The notes beneath the pieces are model-generated. The model searched no databases. It saw nothing but the letters and a program-made list of their open reading frames with translations, and had not been told where the DNA came from. This document shows positions 1-8,245 of a DNA stretch of 64,000 nucleotides, piece by piece (position 1 is the stretch's first letter; each line of letters begins with the position of its first letter). The stretch is from Candidatus Saganbacteria bacterium (GTDB taxonomy: Bacteria > Margulisbacteria > WOR-1 > XYC2-FULL-46-14 > WPAF01): contig JACRPM010000002.1 in assembly GCA_016223205.1 (NCBI GenBank), forward strand, positions 1-64,000, written 5' to 3'. The position numbers and the translations under genes were made by a program.

Positions 1-66
1 GACCCCGGCCTCGGCCTCCTTTAACACCCCTATGATCTGCTCTTCCGTATACCTTTTCCCCCTCAT
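1..66 (-). CDS. IS3-family transposase OrfA, N-terminal fragment cut by the window edge
   Basis: The minus strand opens with ATG at 66-64 and reads KRYTEEQIIGVLKEAE after three residues. This is the standard start of the helix-turn-helix OrfA of IS3-family elements, which binds the element ends and supplies the first part of the OrfAB transposase. Only 22 codons are in the window. The rest of the element must lie to the left. Whether the element is intact cannot be seen. Confidence 0.8.
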   Translation of the reverse strand, partial: MRGKRYTEEQIIGVLKEAEAGV

Positions 67-141
67 TTTGTGCCCCCTTTTTGGCTCTTTTAGCCTATCA
101 TATTCTAATTGCAGTTGGCACAGTTTTTGGGGGGAAGGTCA
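1..141 (-). mobile_element. end of an IS3-family insertion sequence (partial)
   Basis: OrfA starts about 75 nt inside a probable terminal inverted repeat. On the minus strand the end reads TGACCTTCCCCCCAAAAACT, beginning with TG as IS3-family ends do. The end abuts the next gene on the left, whose TGA stop (141-139) coincides with the first three bases of the element. The exact boundary is inferred, because the other end and the target duplication are outside the window. Confidence 0.6.
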
Positions 142-576
142 TAGAGGGTAAAGAACCGATGCGCACGCTGTTATTAGGGCAACTAAAATCACGAACCTAA
201 ACCAAAAATGATGGCATAATAATTTATTTTTTCTATTTTCCTTATCTAATCTTCTTATATGATACTCTTTGAATGGGTTGGCCCCGTTATTGATATCTTC
301 TAATTTATCAAGGCCTGCTCTGCCGTCATTAACCAATTCAGTGTTTCTTTTTTCAATAAATAAAAAAGCTAAAGAAATAAAAAAACCCAATAAGCCGATG
401 GCTGTTCTCATTAAATTCAAATCATTGTTAATTATTTCCGGTTTTTGCATATATGCCCAACTTAATGCTCCAATGGTAAGCAAAAAGTAATTGAAGGCAG
501 AATATCTTTGCTGCGCATGATATTTAAACCAACCCCAAGAATATTGGAAAGCTAATTCCCTTTCATCCTTATCCAT
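139..576 (-). CDS. small membrane protein with three membrane segments, RipA-like
   Basis: The 145-residue product has an aromatic, His/Gln-rich N-terminal stretch (QYSWGWFKYHAQQR) followed by membrane segments near residues 28-46, 55-73 and 123-143. A charged loop of about 45 residues lies between the second and third. The pattern resembles small bacterial membrane proteins annotated as RipA-like, but I do not recognise it firmly. The start is placed at the ATG at 576 because an AGGAGGGAGG Shine-Dalgarno lies just upstream and would otherwise be translated. The stop codon coincides with the first bases of the IS end, so the natural C-terminus may have been replaced. Confidence 0.6.
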   Translation of the reverse strand: MDKDERELAFQYSWGWFKYHAQQRYSAFNYFLLTIGALSWAYMQKPEIINNDLNLMRTAIGLLGFFISLAFLFIEKRNTELVNDGRAGLDKLEDINNGANPFKEYHIRRLDKENRKNKLLCHHFWFRFVILVALITACASVLYPL

Positions 577-601
577 ATCCCTCCCTCCTATTTTAAACAA
601 T

Positions 602-1360
602 TCATCCCTTTACGATTTCGACCGAAGCCGAGCATCCTATCCTATTCGCCGCAGCTTCGACCATCGCTTTGGCGGTCTGATAATCGCGAATTCCCCCCGA
701 TGCCTTCACCCCCAGCGATCCTCCAACTACCGCCCTCATTAATCTAATATCTTCTATCGTAGCGCCTCCTTTGGAAAAACCGGTGGCGGTCTTAACAAAA
801 GACGCCCCGGCGCGCATGGCCAAAATACAACCGGCAATTTTTTCGGATTCATCTAAAAGACAAGTTTCCAGAATCACCTTTACAGGTATTGGGCCGGCGG
901 CTTCGACAACAGCTTTTATGTCTTCATAAACCAATTTGTATTCTTTGCCCTTTAATAGGCCTACTTGTATCACCATATCAAGCTCATTCGCTCCGGCCTT
1001 AACGGCCTCCCGGACTTCTTCGGCTTTGACCCTAGATATTCCCGCCCCGAGCGGGAAACCGATCACCGTATTAACTATCAGATCGGTTCCTTTCAATTGC
1101 TTTTTGGCTTCTTCAATATATATAGGATTGACGCAAACACCCTTAAACCCGAATTCTTTGGCCTCTTTGCATAATTTAACTATTTGATCGCGAGTGGCCT
1201 CGGGCTTCAATATCGTGTGCTCTATGTAGGGAGCCAGATCGGAGGGCTTGTTGATCGGTCCGGGTCTTTCAATTTTCACTTTGGCCGGGGATTTTATCTG
1301 TTTGATGCCTAATTCGTCCATTTCTTCGGAGATTTTTTGGATCAATTCTTGTTGGTTCAT
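602..1360 (-). CDS. deoC: deoxyribose-phosphate aldolase
   Basis: DeoC (EC 4.1.2.4) splits 2-deoxyribose-5-phosphate into glyceraldehyde-3-phosphate and acetaldehyde in cytosolic deoxynucleoside breakdown. The 252-residue product is a class I aldolase TIM barrel. The Schiff-base lysine is K190 in FVKTATGF. The assisting residues are D128 in ELDMVIQVG and K219 in GVKASGGIRD. A charged extension of about 40 residues precedes the usual start at IEHTILKPEAT, so the protein is slightly longer than the shortest family members. It stands alone and is followed closely by the membrane-protein gene on the same strand. Identification is confident. Confidence 0.95.
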   Translation of the reverse strand: MNQQELIQKISEEMDELGIKQIKSPAKVKIERPGPINKPSDLAPYIEHTILKPEATRDQIVKLCKEAKEFGFKGVCVNPIYIEEAKKQLKGTDLIVNTVIGFPLGAGISRVKAEEVREAVKAGANELDMVIQVGLLKGKEYKLVYEDIKAVVEAAGPIPVKVILETCLLDESEKIAGCILAMRAGASFVKTATGFSKGGATIEDIRLMRAVVGGSLGVKASGGIRDYQTAKAMVEAAANRIGCSASVEIVKG

Positions 1361-1425
1361 TTTTGCCCTCCGGTGGACTAATTCTAGGGCTTTGCTAGTG
1401 GGCGGTCAATCAATTCTTGAGTGTT

Positions 1426-1535
1426 CGTTTATCGGCGTGGAAACTCGTATCGAAACTAGAAGCTGGAGATCGAGGCTCGATCGAACTTCGATTTCGAATG
1501 CCGAGCATCGATACGAGCATCGAAACCTATAAACG
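1426..1535. repeat. 110-nt imperfect palindrome between divergent genes
   Basis: The arms at 1426-1452 and 1509-1535 are inverted copies that match at about 21 of 27 positions. Both begin CGTTTAT and end CTCGTATCG. The interior is rich in short TCGA-containing words. It lies between deoC and the divergent secreted-protein gene, just upstream of the TATAAT box at 1546. It could be a repetitive extragenic element or a double operator. Confidence 0.55.
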
Positions 1536-1545
1536 AAATATATGC

Positions 1546-1551
1546 TATAAT
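1546..1551 (+). promoter_or_regulatory. -10 box of a probably leaderless gene
   Basis: A perfect TATAAT ends 8 nt before the ATG at 1560. Transcription would start about at the initiation codon. No Shine-Dalgarno sequence is present, and the -35 region falls in the right arm of the palindrome. Confidence 0.5.
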
Positions 1552-1559
1552 TAATGCAT

Positions 1560-2207
1560 ATGAAAAAGCTAATAGTTACCCTTTTGCTGTTATCCTTCTT
1601 AGCCCCCCTCTCCTTCGCCCAGGAAGTTCCCACTCCGCAATCCGAGCAGGAATATGTGAACAAGCTTTTTTACCGCCACAACAAGCTGGAGATCGTCACC
1701 AAAAAGCGTTTGATAGACGAAAAGCAGAGATACAACTATACCGATATCGATACCTTTGTCTATCCCGGCGTCAACACGTATTGGCCGAGCTCTTCGACCA
1801 CCGTCACCTCCCAGTCCTCCTCCCGTTTTGAGACCAAAGAGATCAACGAATGGTATATTTATATGGGCGGGATCAGCGAGCTTTCTGATTCCGAATTCTT
1901 AAAACTGGTCGGGGACGATCGGGAGCTTAAACGCATAACCGAACTTGAAAATCAAAAAGCCGGGATGAGGGCCTTCGGTAATCTCGGCATCGGGTTGGGG
2001 CTTATAGCCATGGTGGGCGGGGCGGCGGTTTCGGCGTCGCAAGGCGTGATTACCGGAGGCGCGGTGGCCTTGACCCTGGGCTTCGTCATCAATTCCTTCA
2101 ACGCTTCGCCCCAACATTATATAAGCTCGGTTTACGCTTCAAACAAGATCGACGAATATAACCTGGCCTTAAAGCAGAAACTGAACCTGCCTTTATCTTA
2201 CGAGTGA
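1560..2207 (+). CDS. secreted or envelope protein of unknown function
   Basis: The 215-residue product starts with a Sec signal peptide (MKKLIVTLLLL, cleavage probably after SFA). A soluble, tyrosine- and serine-rich middle follows. Near residues 137-175 lies a glycine/alanine-rich hydrophobic hairpin (GIGLGLIAMVGGAAVSAS), which suggests membrane association. I do not recognise a family. The start at 1560 is preferred over the ATG at 1554 because it begins directly with the signal peptide and follows the leaderless promoter spacing. The 3' end overlaps the convergent flavodiiron gene by 10 nt. Confidence 0.6.
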   Translation: MKKLIVTLLLLSFLAPLSFAQEVPTPQSEQEYVNKLFYRHNKLEIVTKKRLIDEKQRYNYTDIDTFVYPGVNTYWPSSSTTVTSQSSSRFETKEINEWYIYMGGISELSDSEFLKLVGDDRELKRITELENQKAGMRAFGNLGIGLGLIAMVGGAAVSASQGVITGGAVALTLGFVINSFNASPQHYISSVYASNKIDEYNLALKQKLNLPLSYE

Positions 2208-3382
2208 CCCAGCGTCTGATGTTTTAAAAAGATCTGCTCGGCGAGATTATCCAACGCTGCAAAATCTTCTTTTTTAGGGAAACCCTTCGCCATCACCGGG
2301 GGGATCACTTCAACCTTTAAATTGGGGATGAGCGCGGCTAATTGCTCTACCGTTTTCCCGGCCCATCCAAATGAACCGATGATCGAGACGAACCTGGTCT
2401 TGGGACGCAGGGCGTTGGCCAGGTAAGCGGCATAGACCGCGGCCGGATGCGGCCCCACCAGGACCGTGGGGGTGCCGATCACTATCGTGGCCGCATCTAC
2501 CAGCGCCATAGCCAGCTCCCCGACGTCGGTGCGGGGCAGATCGAAGGGCTTAACGGTAATTCCCCTCTTCATTAAAGCGTCGATAAAGTGCCTTACCATC
2601 TCCGCAGTTGAGCCGTGCATGGACACGTAAGGCAGTACCACCTCATTTTTCACATTATCCGACGACCAATCACGATAGGCGTTCAAGATGAATTCGGGAT
2701 CGTCGAAGATGGGCCCGTGGCTGGTGGCCACGATCTTGATCTCGAGCGGTTTGATCTTATCCAGGTTCTGGCGGATGCTGGTGCGGAAGGGCATCATGAT
2801 CTCCGCGTAATAGCGCTTGTTGGACCCATACACCTTGCCCAGGTCGCGGGCATAAAGCTCGCTTTGGGCCAAATGCGAACCCAAAAAATCGCAGGTGAAA
2901 AGAATTTTATCTTCCCGCAGATAGGTGAACATGGTTTCCGGCCAATGCACCCAGGGGGCGTAGATGAATTCCAGCGTTTTATCTCCCAAAGACAAGGTCT
3001 CGCGGTCCGCGATGGTGATGAACCTGTCTTCCGGGACCAAAAGGTGGTCTTTGAGCATCTCCTTGCATTTGGGATTGGTAACCACCTTGGCCATTTTGTA
3101 AACATCGAGGATCTTGGGGATGGAGCCGGAATGGTCTTGCTCGGCATGGTGGGCGATCACATAATCGATCCGGTCCACCCCAAGCTCGGCCAGGTTCTCG
3201 ATCAAGTCCCGCGCCTTGGTGGGATCGACCGTATCCAGCAGGGCGACCTTATCTTTCCCTTTTATCAAATAAGAATTGTAGGTGGTCCCGTCAGGAAGCG
3301 GTATCAGTTCATCGAACAGCCGCCGGTCCCAATCGATAGCCCCCACAGAGAGAACATTTTTAACGATCTTTCTGGCTGTCAT
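2198..3382 (-). CDS. fprA: flavodiiron protein (FprA family, O2/NO reductase)
   Basis: Flavodiiron proteins reduce O2 to water or NO to N2O in the cytosol with electrons from rubredoxin, protecting anaerobes. The 394-residue protein has an N-terminal metallo-beta-lactamase-like diiron domain. The diiron ligand signature is H79-x-E81-x-D83-H84 in HHAEQDHSG, with further ligands in HWPETMFTY, CDFLGSH and TSHGPIF. A C-terminal flavodoxin domain begins near residue 250 (YVSMHGSTAEM). It is the last gene of the operon. Its ATG overlaps the rubredoxin stop (TAATG), so the reductase and its likely electron donor are translationally coupled. Confidence 0.93.
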   Translation of the reverse strand: MTARKIVKNVLSVGAIDWDRRLFDELIPLPDGTTYNSYLIKGKDKVALLDTVDPTKARDLIENLAELGVDRIDYVIAHHAEQDHSGSIPKILDVYKMAKVVTNPKCKEMLKDHLLVPEDRFITIADRETLSLGDKTLEFIYAPWVHWPETMFTYLREDKILFTCDFLGSHLAQSELYARDLGKVYGSNKRYYAEIMMPFRTSIRQNLDKIKPLEIKIVATSHGPIFDDPEFILNAYRDWSSDNVKNEVVLPYVSMHGSTAEMVRHFIDALMKRGITVKPFDLPRTDVGELAMALVDAATIVIGTPTVLVGPHPAAVYAAYLANALRPKTRFVSIIGSFGWAGKTVEQLAALIPNLKVEVIPPVMAKGFPKKEDFAALDNLAEQIFLKHQTLGHS

Positions 3383-3543
3383 TACTTTACCTCCTCGAAT
3401 TGATCTTTAGGCGCCCCGCAGGAAGGGCACACCCAGGTGTCGGGGATGCTTTCAAAAGCGGTGCCGGGGGCGATGTTGCCGTCCGGGTCTCCCTTGGCCG
3501 GGTCGTAAACGTATCCGCAAACCTTACAAACATACTTTTTCAT
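3382..3543 (-). CDS. rubredoxin
   Basis: A 53-residue protein with the two rubredoxin knuckles [11 protein letters not shown] (C6, C9) and [10 protein letters not shown] (C39, C42), which hold one iron in a Cys4 site. Length and spacing are standard for a one-electron carrier. It sits between korB and fprA with TAATG overlaps on both sides. It probably passes electrons to the flavodiiron protein, and perhaps takes them from ferredoxin reduced by KorAB. Confidence 0.95.
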   Translation of the reverse strand: MKKYVCKVCGYVYDPAKGDPDGNIAPGTAFESIPDTWVCPSCGAPKDQFEEVK

Positions 3544-4349
3544 TATATATAACTCCTTAATACCTGCGCGATCCCCTCTTCGCGGGAGACCTTCGGCTTG
3601 TCCGGGCGGAACCGGTCTTCAAAGGTCGGCTTATCCGCTTGGTAGAACTTGCCGATCGCGATAGGCGCATCTGAATTATAATCCCATTCCCTCATCTTTT
3701 TCAAAGCCGCTTCGCGATCTGCCGGATCATGCCCCTGCAGTTCGTAAACCTTCTGATTATAAAGGTCGTATTGGTTAAAGAAAGTAAAACAGACCTGCAG
3801 GCTATCCACCAGGGAAAACCCTTTATGCTGAATGGCCTCTAAAAGCAATGATTTGAAATGGTCGGCCTTGACGGGGTAGCCGCGGGCGATGAAGGTGGCG
3901 CCACTTGAGAGTATAAGCTCCAAAGGATTTAAAGGAATTTCGGGAGAGCCGGCGGGAGTCGAGCGGCCCTTAAATCCATAGGGGGAAGTCGGAGTGAATT
4001 GTCCGGTGGTTAGCGCATAGACCCGGTTGTTGTGGACGACCACCGTAATATCGATGTTTCTCTTGGCGGCAAAGATCAAATGTTCGATCCCCTCCCCGTA
4101 AGCGTCCCCATCCCCCGAAAAAACAATAACTTTAGTTCCCGGTTTGGCCAATTTGATGCCTTCCGCCGCGGGAATGGCCCGGCCGTGGAGAGAATAAAAA
4201 CTAGGGACGTTCAGGTAATCGACGATCTTGGCATGCTGGCCGATGCCCGCGACCAAGATCACCTCATCCTTGGTCTCGGAAAGGACGGCCTTCACCGAGT
4301 TCAATATTCCGAAGTTGCCGCAGCCCGGACACCAGTCGTTGCGGATCAT
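3543..4349 (-). CDS. korB: 2-oxoacid:ferredoxin oxidoreductase, beta (TPP-binding) subunit
   Basis: The 268-residue product carries WCPGCGNFG at the N-terminus and the thiamine-pyrophosphate motif GDGDAYGEG near residue 93, followed by [12 protein letters not shown]. This is the catalytic half that decarboxylates a 2-oxoacid (2-oxoglutarate or pyruvate class) and reduces ferredoxin. It overlaps korA by 4 nt (ATGA). The substrate cannot be fixed from sequence alone. No separate four-Cys delta subunit is seen nearby. Confidence 0.9.
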   Translation of the reverse strand: MIRNDWCPGCGNFGILNSVKAVLSETKDEVILVAGIGQHAKIVDYLNVPSFYSLHGRAIPAAEGIKLAKPGTKVIVFSGDGDAYGEGIEHLIFAAKRNIDITVVVHNNRVYALTTGQFTPTSPYGFKGRSTPAGSPEIPLNPLELILSSGATFIARGYPVKADHFKSLLLEAIQHKGFSLVDSLQVCFTFFNQYDLYNQKVYELQGHDPADREAALKKMREWDYNSDAPIAIGKFYQADKPTFEDRFRPDKPKVSREEGIAQVLRSYI

Positions 4350-5872
4350 CGAAGTCCAGCCTCCAATTCATCAAGCGAGAACGGCCGCCCGTCGTATTTG
4401 AGTAGCCGCTCATCTACCTTGAATCCATATTGATTAAGCAATCTTTCCAATTGCCCGGTGGAATTGTTCTCGACCGAGATCAGTTTTTTAACCCCGGAGA
4501 GCGCGGCTTTAAATTGCTCAATAGGAAAAGGCGAAAGCACCAGCGGCTGGATGACTTTCAATCCCAATCTCTCTCCGACTTCGAGGCCTACTCCCTTATT
4601 AGATCCCCAGCATAGAAGTGCGGTCGAGGCATCCTTGCGCCCGTAAACTTTTATCGCTTCAATTTGCTCGATATCCTTTTGAAGATTTTTTTCTTTTTGT
4701 AATCTGTTTTCCGCGTTTTGCCGGGTAAGGTTCGCGTCCTCGGTGGTTATCCCTTTCTCATCGTGTTCGTAGCTGTTGACTTTGGGAGGGATGCTTGCCG
4801 GAGCTTCTTCCTTGATTTGGGGAACGGATCGAATATCAAAATTATAAGTTCCCTCCGCCACCGTTTTGTCGGTCAAAAGAATAGCGGGAACTTTGTGTTT
4901 ATAAGCGAGATTGAGAGCCAGCGCCGCGCAAAAATAACATTCTTCCGCATCTCCCGGAGCCAGGATCAGCCGGGGGAATTCCCCCTGGCCGGCATTGAGG
5001 GCAAAATGCAGTTCGGTCTGGCCGGTGTAGGTGGGAAGCCCGGTGCTGGGCCCGGTGCGTTGGCCCAAGACGATCACGATCGGCAATTCCGCCTGCCCGG
5101 AAAAGCTCAAACCCTCGGTCATCAGGCAGAATCCCCCGCCCGAAGTCCCCACCGCCGCCTTTTCCCCGGCATAAGACATCCCCAAAGCTATCAGCACCAC
5201 CGCGATCTCGCTTTCCGGCTGGATGACCTTAAGAGAAAATTCCTGGGCGTGCGCGGCCATAAAATGCAGAATGGCCGAGGAAGGCGTCATGGGATAGGCA
5301 ACATAAGAATTGAGCCCTCCGCGGATAAGCCCCAATCCCAGCGCTTCGTTTCCGGTCAATAGCGGAAGGTTATCTCTTTTGAGTGGAGCGATCTTGGTAG
5401 TTTCTTGAGCGGAATCAAATCCCCGGCGAGCGACTTCTAGGTTTTTTTCAACTTCCCTTGGAAAGCTCCTACGAAAAACCTTTTCCAGGATCGCCCAGTC
5501 GATCCCCATTGTCCGGCAAAAGGCTCCAATAAGAAAAGAATTGCCGGTTATCTCCCGGCCTTCTTCTTTAGCGAGATTTGGATCGGAGAGAATAGTCCCG
5601 CCTTTTCTTAGTTTATCCCGATGGAGATCGATGGTCTCCTGATTTAAGGCCAAAATATGATCGACCTTATTTTCGTGAGAATAGATCTTATCTCCGGAAG
5701 AGGCGCGGATGATGGAAAAAGTGTGCCCGCCGCGGACAAGCGAGGGATAATCGCGGTAAATATACTGGCGGTAACCCAGCTGGTTGAGGATGCGGGAGAG
5801 TACCAGGCCGGCCCGGTCGATCCCGTAGCCCGCCCTTCCCCCGATCAAGATAGAAAATTCCTGGTTAGGCAT
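4346..5872 (-). CDS. korA: 2-oxoacid:ferredoxin oxidoreductase, fused gamma-alpha subunit
   Basis: The 508-residue protein begins with a gamma domain (IGGRAGYGIDRAG, then RDYPSLVRGGH), which helps bind CoA. It continues near residue 170 into the alpha domain (GLIRGGLNSYVAYPMTPSS). A C-terminal transketolase-like domain (residues about 400-500) follows a charged linker. Gamma-alpha fusion is common in KorA-type enzymes. It pairs with korB immediately downstream. Its start overlaps the end of asd by 8 nt. Confidence 0.9.
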   Translation of the reverse strand: MPNQEFSILIGGRAGYGIDRAGLVLSRILNQLGYRQYIYRDYPSLVRGGHTFSIIRASSGDKIYSHENKVDHILALNQETIDLHRDKLRKGGTILSDPNLAKEEGREITGNSFLIGAFCRTMGIDWAILEKVFRRSFPREVEKNLEVARRGFDSAQETTKIAPLKRDNLPLLTGNEALGLGLIRGGLNSYVAYPMTPSSAILHFMAAHAQEFSLKVIQPESEIAVVLIALGMSYAGEKAAVGTSGGGFCLMTEGLSFSGQAELPIVIVLGQRTGPSTGLPTYTGQTELHFALNAGQGEFPRLILAPGDAEECYFCAALALNLAYKHKVPAILLTDKTVAEGTYNFDIRSVPQIKEEAPASIPPKVNSYEHDEKGITTEDANLTRQNAENRLQKEKNLQKDIEQIEAIKVYGRKDASTALLCWGSNKGVGLEVGERLGLKVIQPLVLSPFPIEQFKAALSGVKKLISVENNSTGQLERLLNQYGFKVDERLLKYDGRPFSLDELEAGLR

Positions 5873-6878
5873 TAGAAAGGCGTTCGGCTATGAGCACGGC
5901 GTTGAGCGCCGCTCCCCGCCTCAAGTTATCGGATACGATCCACATCTCGATGCCGTTGGGGATAGAGATATCTTCCCTTATCCTTCCGACCAGGGTATCG
6001 TCCGATCCCACGCAGTCGATCGGGGTCGGATAGACGCCTTTGGCTGGATCGTCCATCACTTTAACGGTCGGGAATTTGGATAAAAGTTCCCGGACTTTGG
6101 CCGCGGATATTTTCTTTTTGGTTTGGATATTGACCGATTCCGAATGGCCGATCGCGACCGGCACCCGCACCGTGGTCGCGGTGATCTTGATCGAATCATC
6201 TTCCAGTATTTTCCGGGTCTCATTGACCATTTTAAGTTCTTCTTTGGTATAGCCGTTGTCGAGGAAAGAATCGATCTGCGGGATCACGTTGAAGGCGATC
6301 CTTTTGGGCAAGTATTTGACTTCCACTTTGGCGCTCGGATCGGCCAGGACCGCTTTGGTCTGCTCATACATCTCCGCCACCGCCTCTTTCCCCCACCCCG
6401 AGGTGGATTGATAGGTGGAAATGACCAATCTTTCGATCCCCGCCGCGTCATAAATGGGTTTAAGCGCCAAAACCATCTGCGCGGTCGAGCAATTGGGATT
6501 AGCGATGATCCCTTTGTGACCTTTGATGGCGTGGCCGTTCACTTCGGGCACGATCAAGGGCACATTGGGATCCATGCGGAAATGGCTGGTGTTGTCGATG
6601 ACGATACATTTCCTTTTTACCGCTTCGGGGGCCAGTTTTTCCGAAATTTTAGCTCCCGCGGAAAATAATCCGATCTCCATCCCCTCAAAGGATCCCGGCT
6701 CCGCCAATTCCACGGTGTATTCTTTCCCCTTAAAGGTGACTTTGGTGCCGGCGGTGCGCTCGGAAGCCAGCGGCAGGAATTGGTTGACCGGGAAATCCCT
6801 CTGCTCCAGTACTTTGATCATCTCCCGGCCCACCATGCCGGTGGCGCCCAGGACGCAAACATTATATTTTTTGCTCAT
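5865..6878 (-). CDS. asd: aspartate-semialdehyde dehydrogenase
   Basis: Asd (EC 1.2.1.11) reduces aspartyl phosphate to aspartate semialdehyde with NADPH, feeding lysine/diaminopimelate, threonine and methionine synthesis. The 337-residue protein has the nucleotide motif LGATGMVGREM at residues 10-20. The catalytic cysteine is C130 in NPNCSTAQM, and the conserved QSTSGWGKEA follows near residue 174. The length is normal. It heads the oxidoreductase genes and lies 1 nt downstream of the beta-barrel gene on the same strand. Confidence 0.95.
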   Translation of the reverse strand: MSKKYNVCVLGATGMVGREMIKVLEQRDFPVNQFLPLASERTAGTKVTFKGKEYTVELAEPGSFEGMEIGLFSAGAKISEKLAPEAVKRKCIVIDNTSHFRMDPNVPLIVPEVNGHAIKGHKGIIANPNCSTAQMVLALKPIYDAAGIERLVISTYQSTSGWGKEAVAEMYEQTKAVLADPSAKVEVKYLPKRIAFNVIPQIDSFLDNGYTKEELKMVNETRKILEDDSIKITATTVRVPVAIGHSESVNIQTKKKISAAKVRELLSKFPTVKVMDDPAKGVYPTPIDCVGSDDTLVGRIREDISIPNGIEMWIVSDNLRRGAALNAVLIAERLSNA

Positions 6879-6879
6879 C

Positions 6880-7557
6880 TTATAAACTCCAACGATAGCC
6901 GAGCGCAGCGTTCAGGCCGCGATAGGTCGGGCTGAAGCCGGTGCGGATATAGCCGTAGCCCAGCTCCACATACAGCACTTCTCTTCTGCCGATCCGGCTG
7001 TCGAGGCCTACGTAAACTTGCCCGGCCCAGGTGCCGGAAACCCTTCCGGAAGTGTAGACCAGATAATTGACGCCCGCCCCCGCATAGGTCCCCGCCCCGC
7101 GCATTCCCATGGAATCCAATCTGTAGGTCCCGTCCAAAAAAAGCAAAGCGTGTTTGCGCAGGGTTTTATCCGTATCCTCTCCCTGCGCGTAGATGACCCC
7201 GGTGCGGGCAGAGACCCGTTCCCATTCCATTATATTGTGCCAGCGCAGGTCCGCCACCGCCGCCGGGACATTGGCAAAGTAGCCGAACGATAATCCGGCT
7301 TCCAAAGCGGGCTGGGTCCGCAGCCTTTCCGGCTTGGGTTTGGCCGCAACCGGCGGCGGCATCATCATTCCCTGGCCCGGGGACATGGGCATCATGGGTT
7401 GAAAGCGAGGCAAAGCGGAAGGTTCGGGATTCCCTTCGTCTTTGAGGTCTTTTAGCTTAAGCTTTTGCAAAGCAGCCCGTTTTTGGGCCGGGGTCAGCGC
7501 CCAAGACGCCCCGGCAATTGCGAAAATAAATAACATCAGAACCGCTGTTTTTCTCAT
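6880..7557 (-). CDS. outer-membrane beta-barrel protein, unknown function
   Basis: The 225-residue product has a signal peptide (MRKTAVLMLFIFAIAGASWA). A Lys-rich segment (AALQKLKLKDLKDE) and a Met/Pro-rich linker (residues about 50-75) follow. From residue 85 onward, alternating aromatic and glycine strands (ELGYGYIRTGF and others) end in a terminal hydrophobic strand typical of outer-membrane barrels. The family is not recognised. It is the first gene of the asd-kor operon and is divergent from lexA. Confidence 0.6.
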   Translation of the reverse strand: MRKTAVLMLFIFAIAGASWALTPAQKRAALQKLKLKDLKDEGNPEPSALPRFQPMMPMSPGQGMMMPPPVAAKPKPERLRTQPALEAGLSFGYFANVPAAVADLRWHNIMEWERVSARTGVIYAQGEDTDKTLRKHALLFLDGTYRLDSMGMRGAGTYAGAGVNYLVYTSGRVSGTWAGQVYVGLDSRIGRREVLYVELGYGYIRTGFSPTYRGLNAALGYRWSL

Positions 7558-7594
7558 AAATTACCCCCGGGCAAATTATAACACAGAAAAGGAC

Positions 7595-7623
7595 TTGACA
7601 AAAAATGGTCGCTGGTATACATT
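7595..7623 (+). promoter_or_regulatory. lexA promoter
   Basis: TTGACA at 7595-7600 and TACATT at 7618-7623 are separated by 17 nt. The -10 element lies inside the dyad at 7614-7631, the arrangement expected of an autoregulated lexA promoter. A Shine-Dalgarno AGGAG follows at 7641. Confidence 0.7.
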
Positions 7624-7631
7624 TGTTTACC
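7614..7631 (+). promoter_or_regulatory. candidate LexA operator (SOS box)
   Basis: An 18-bp dyad of the form GGTAnACAnnTGTnTACC covers the -10 box of lexA. LexA recognition sequences vary between phyla. This one differs from the Escherichia CTGT-N8-ACAG box and from the Bacillus GAAC-N4-GTTC box. Assignment rests on position and symmetry only. Confidence 0.6.
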
Positions 7632-7651
7632 CAAAAGGAAAGGAGCAGGAT

Positions 7652-8245
7652 ATGGAATTAAGCGAAAGACAGGATCAGATACTTCGGTTCGTGACCGAGC
7701 ACGTGATGAAAAAGGGTTTTGCCCCCTCCATCCGGGAGATCTCCAAGGCGATGGGCTTCGCCTCGCCCCGCGCTGCGCACAAGCACCTCAAAACACTGGA
7801 AGAAGCGGGGTATCTGGCGCGAGAGAGCAAGGCCCGCGGCATCCGGGTCTTTTCATTAGATAAGATGGCCACGGTCTCCCTGCCCTTTTTGGGCTTTATC
7901 GCGGCCGGCGTGCCCATTGAGGTGGTGGAGCAGAGGGAACAACTAACGGTCCCGGCCGCACTAGTCGGCCGCAAGCCCTGCTACATTTTGCAGGTAAAGG
8001 GCAACAGCATGATCGAGGACCATATTTTAAGCGGCGACTTTATCGTGGTGGAGAAGCGTGAGACGGCGGACAACGGCGAGGTGGTGGTGGCCCTGATCAA
8101 CAACAAGACCGAGGCCACTCTGAAGAGGTTCTATCGCGAGAAAACCCGCATCCGCCTGGAGCCCGCCAATTCCAAGATGAAACCCATATTCGTAAAAGAT
8201 GTCGCCATCCAGGGTACGGTCAGGGGACTATTTAGAAAATTCTAA
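7652..8245 (+). CDS. lexA: LexA repressor / self-cleaving SOS regulator
   Basis: The 197-residue protein has an N-terminal winged helix-turn-helix (SERQDQILRFV through HKHLKTLEEAGYL) and a C-terminal S24 peptidase domain. The cleavage site is A85-G86 in FIAAGVP. The catalytic pair is S119 (GNSMIEDH) and K158 (ATLKRF), at nearly the same positions as in Escherichia coli LexA. On DNA damage it cleaves itself with RecA and frees SOS promoters. The ATG at 7652 is chosen for its AGGAG site and standard N-terminus. It is followed by a small gene and a Y-family polymerase, forming a damage-response operon. Confidence 0.95.
   Translation: MELSERQDQILRFVTEHVMKKGFAPSIREISKAMGFASPRAAHKHLKTLEEAGYLARESKARGIRVFSLDKMATVSLPFLGFIAAGVPIEVVEQREQLTVPAALVGRKPCYILQVKGNSMIEDHILSGDFIVVEKRETADNGEVVVALINNKTEATLKRFYREKTRIRLEPANSKMKPIFVKDVAIQGTVRGLFRKF

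Noticed and set aside
2615..3403. 262-codon open frame on the plus strand opposite fprA
   Set aside because: It is entirely antisense to a strongly recognised flavodiiron gene, has no recognisable protein features and is explained by GC-biased codon use of the true gene.
4718..5362. 214-codon open frame opposite korA
   Set aside because: It is a shadow of the conserved korA gene with low-complexity basic composition.
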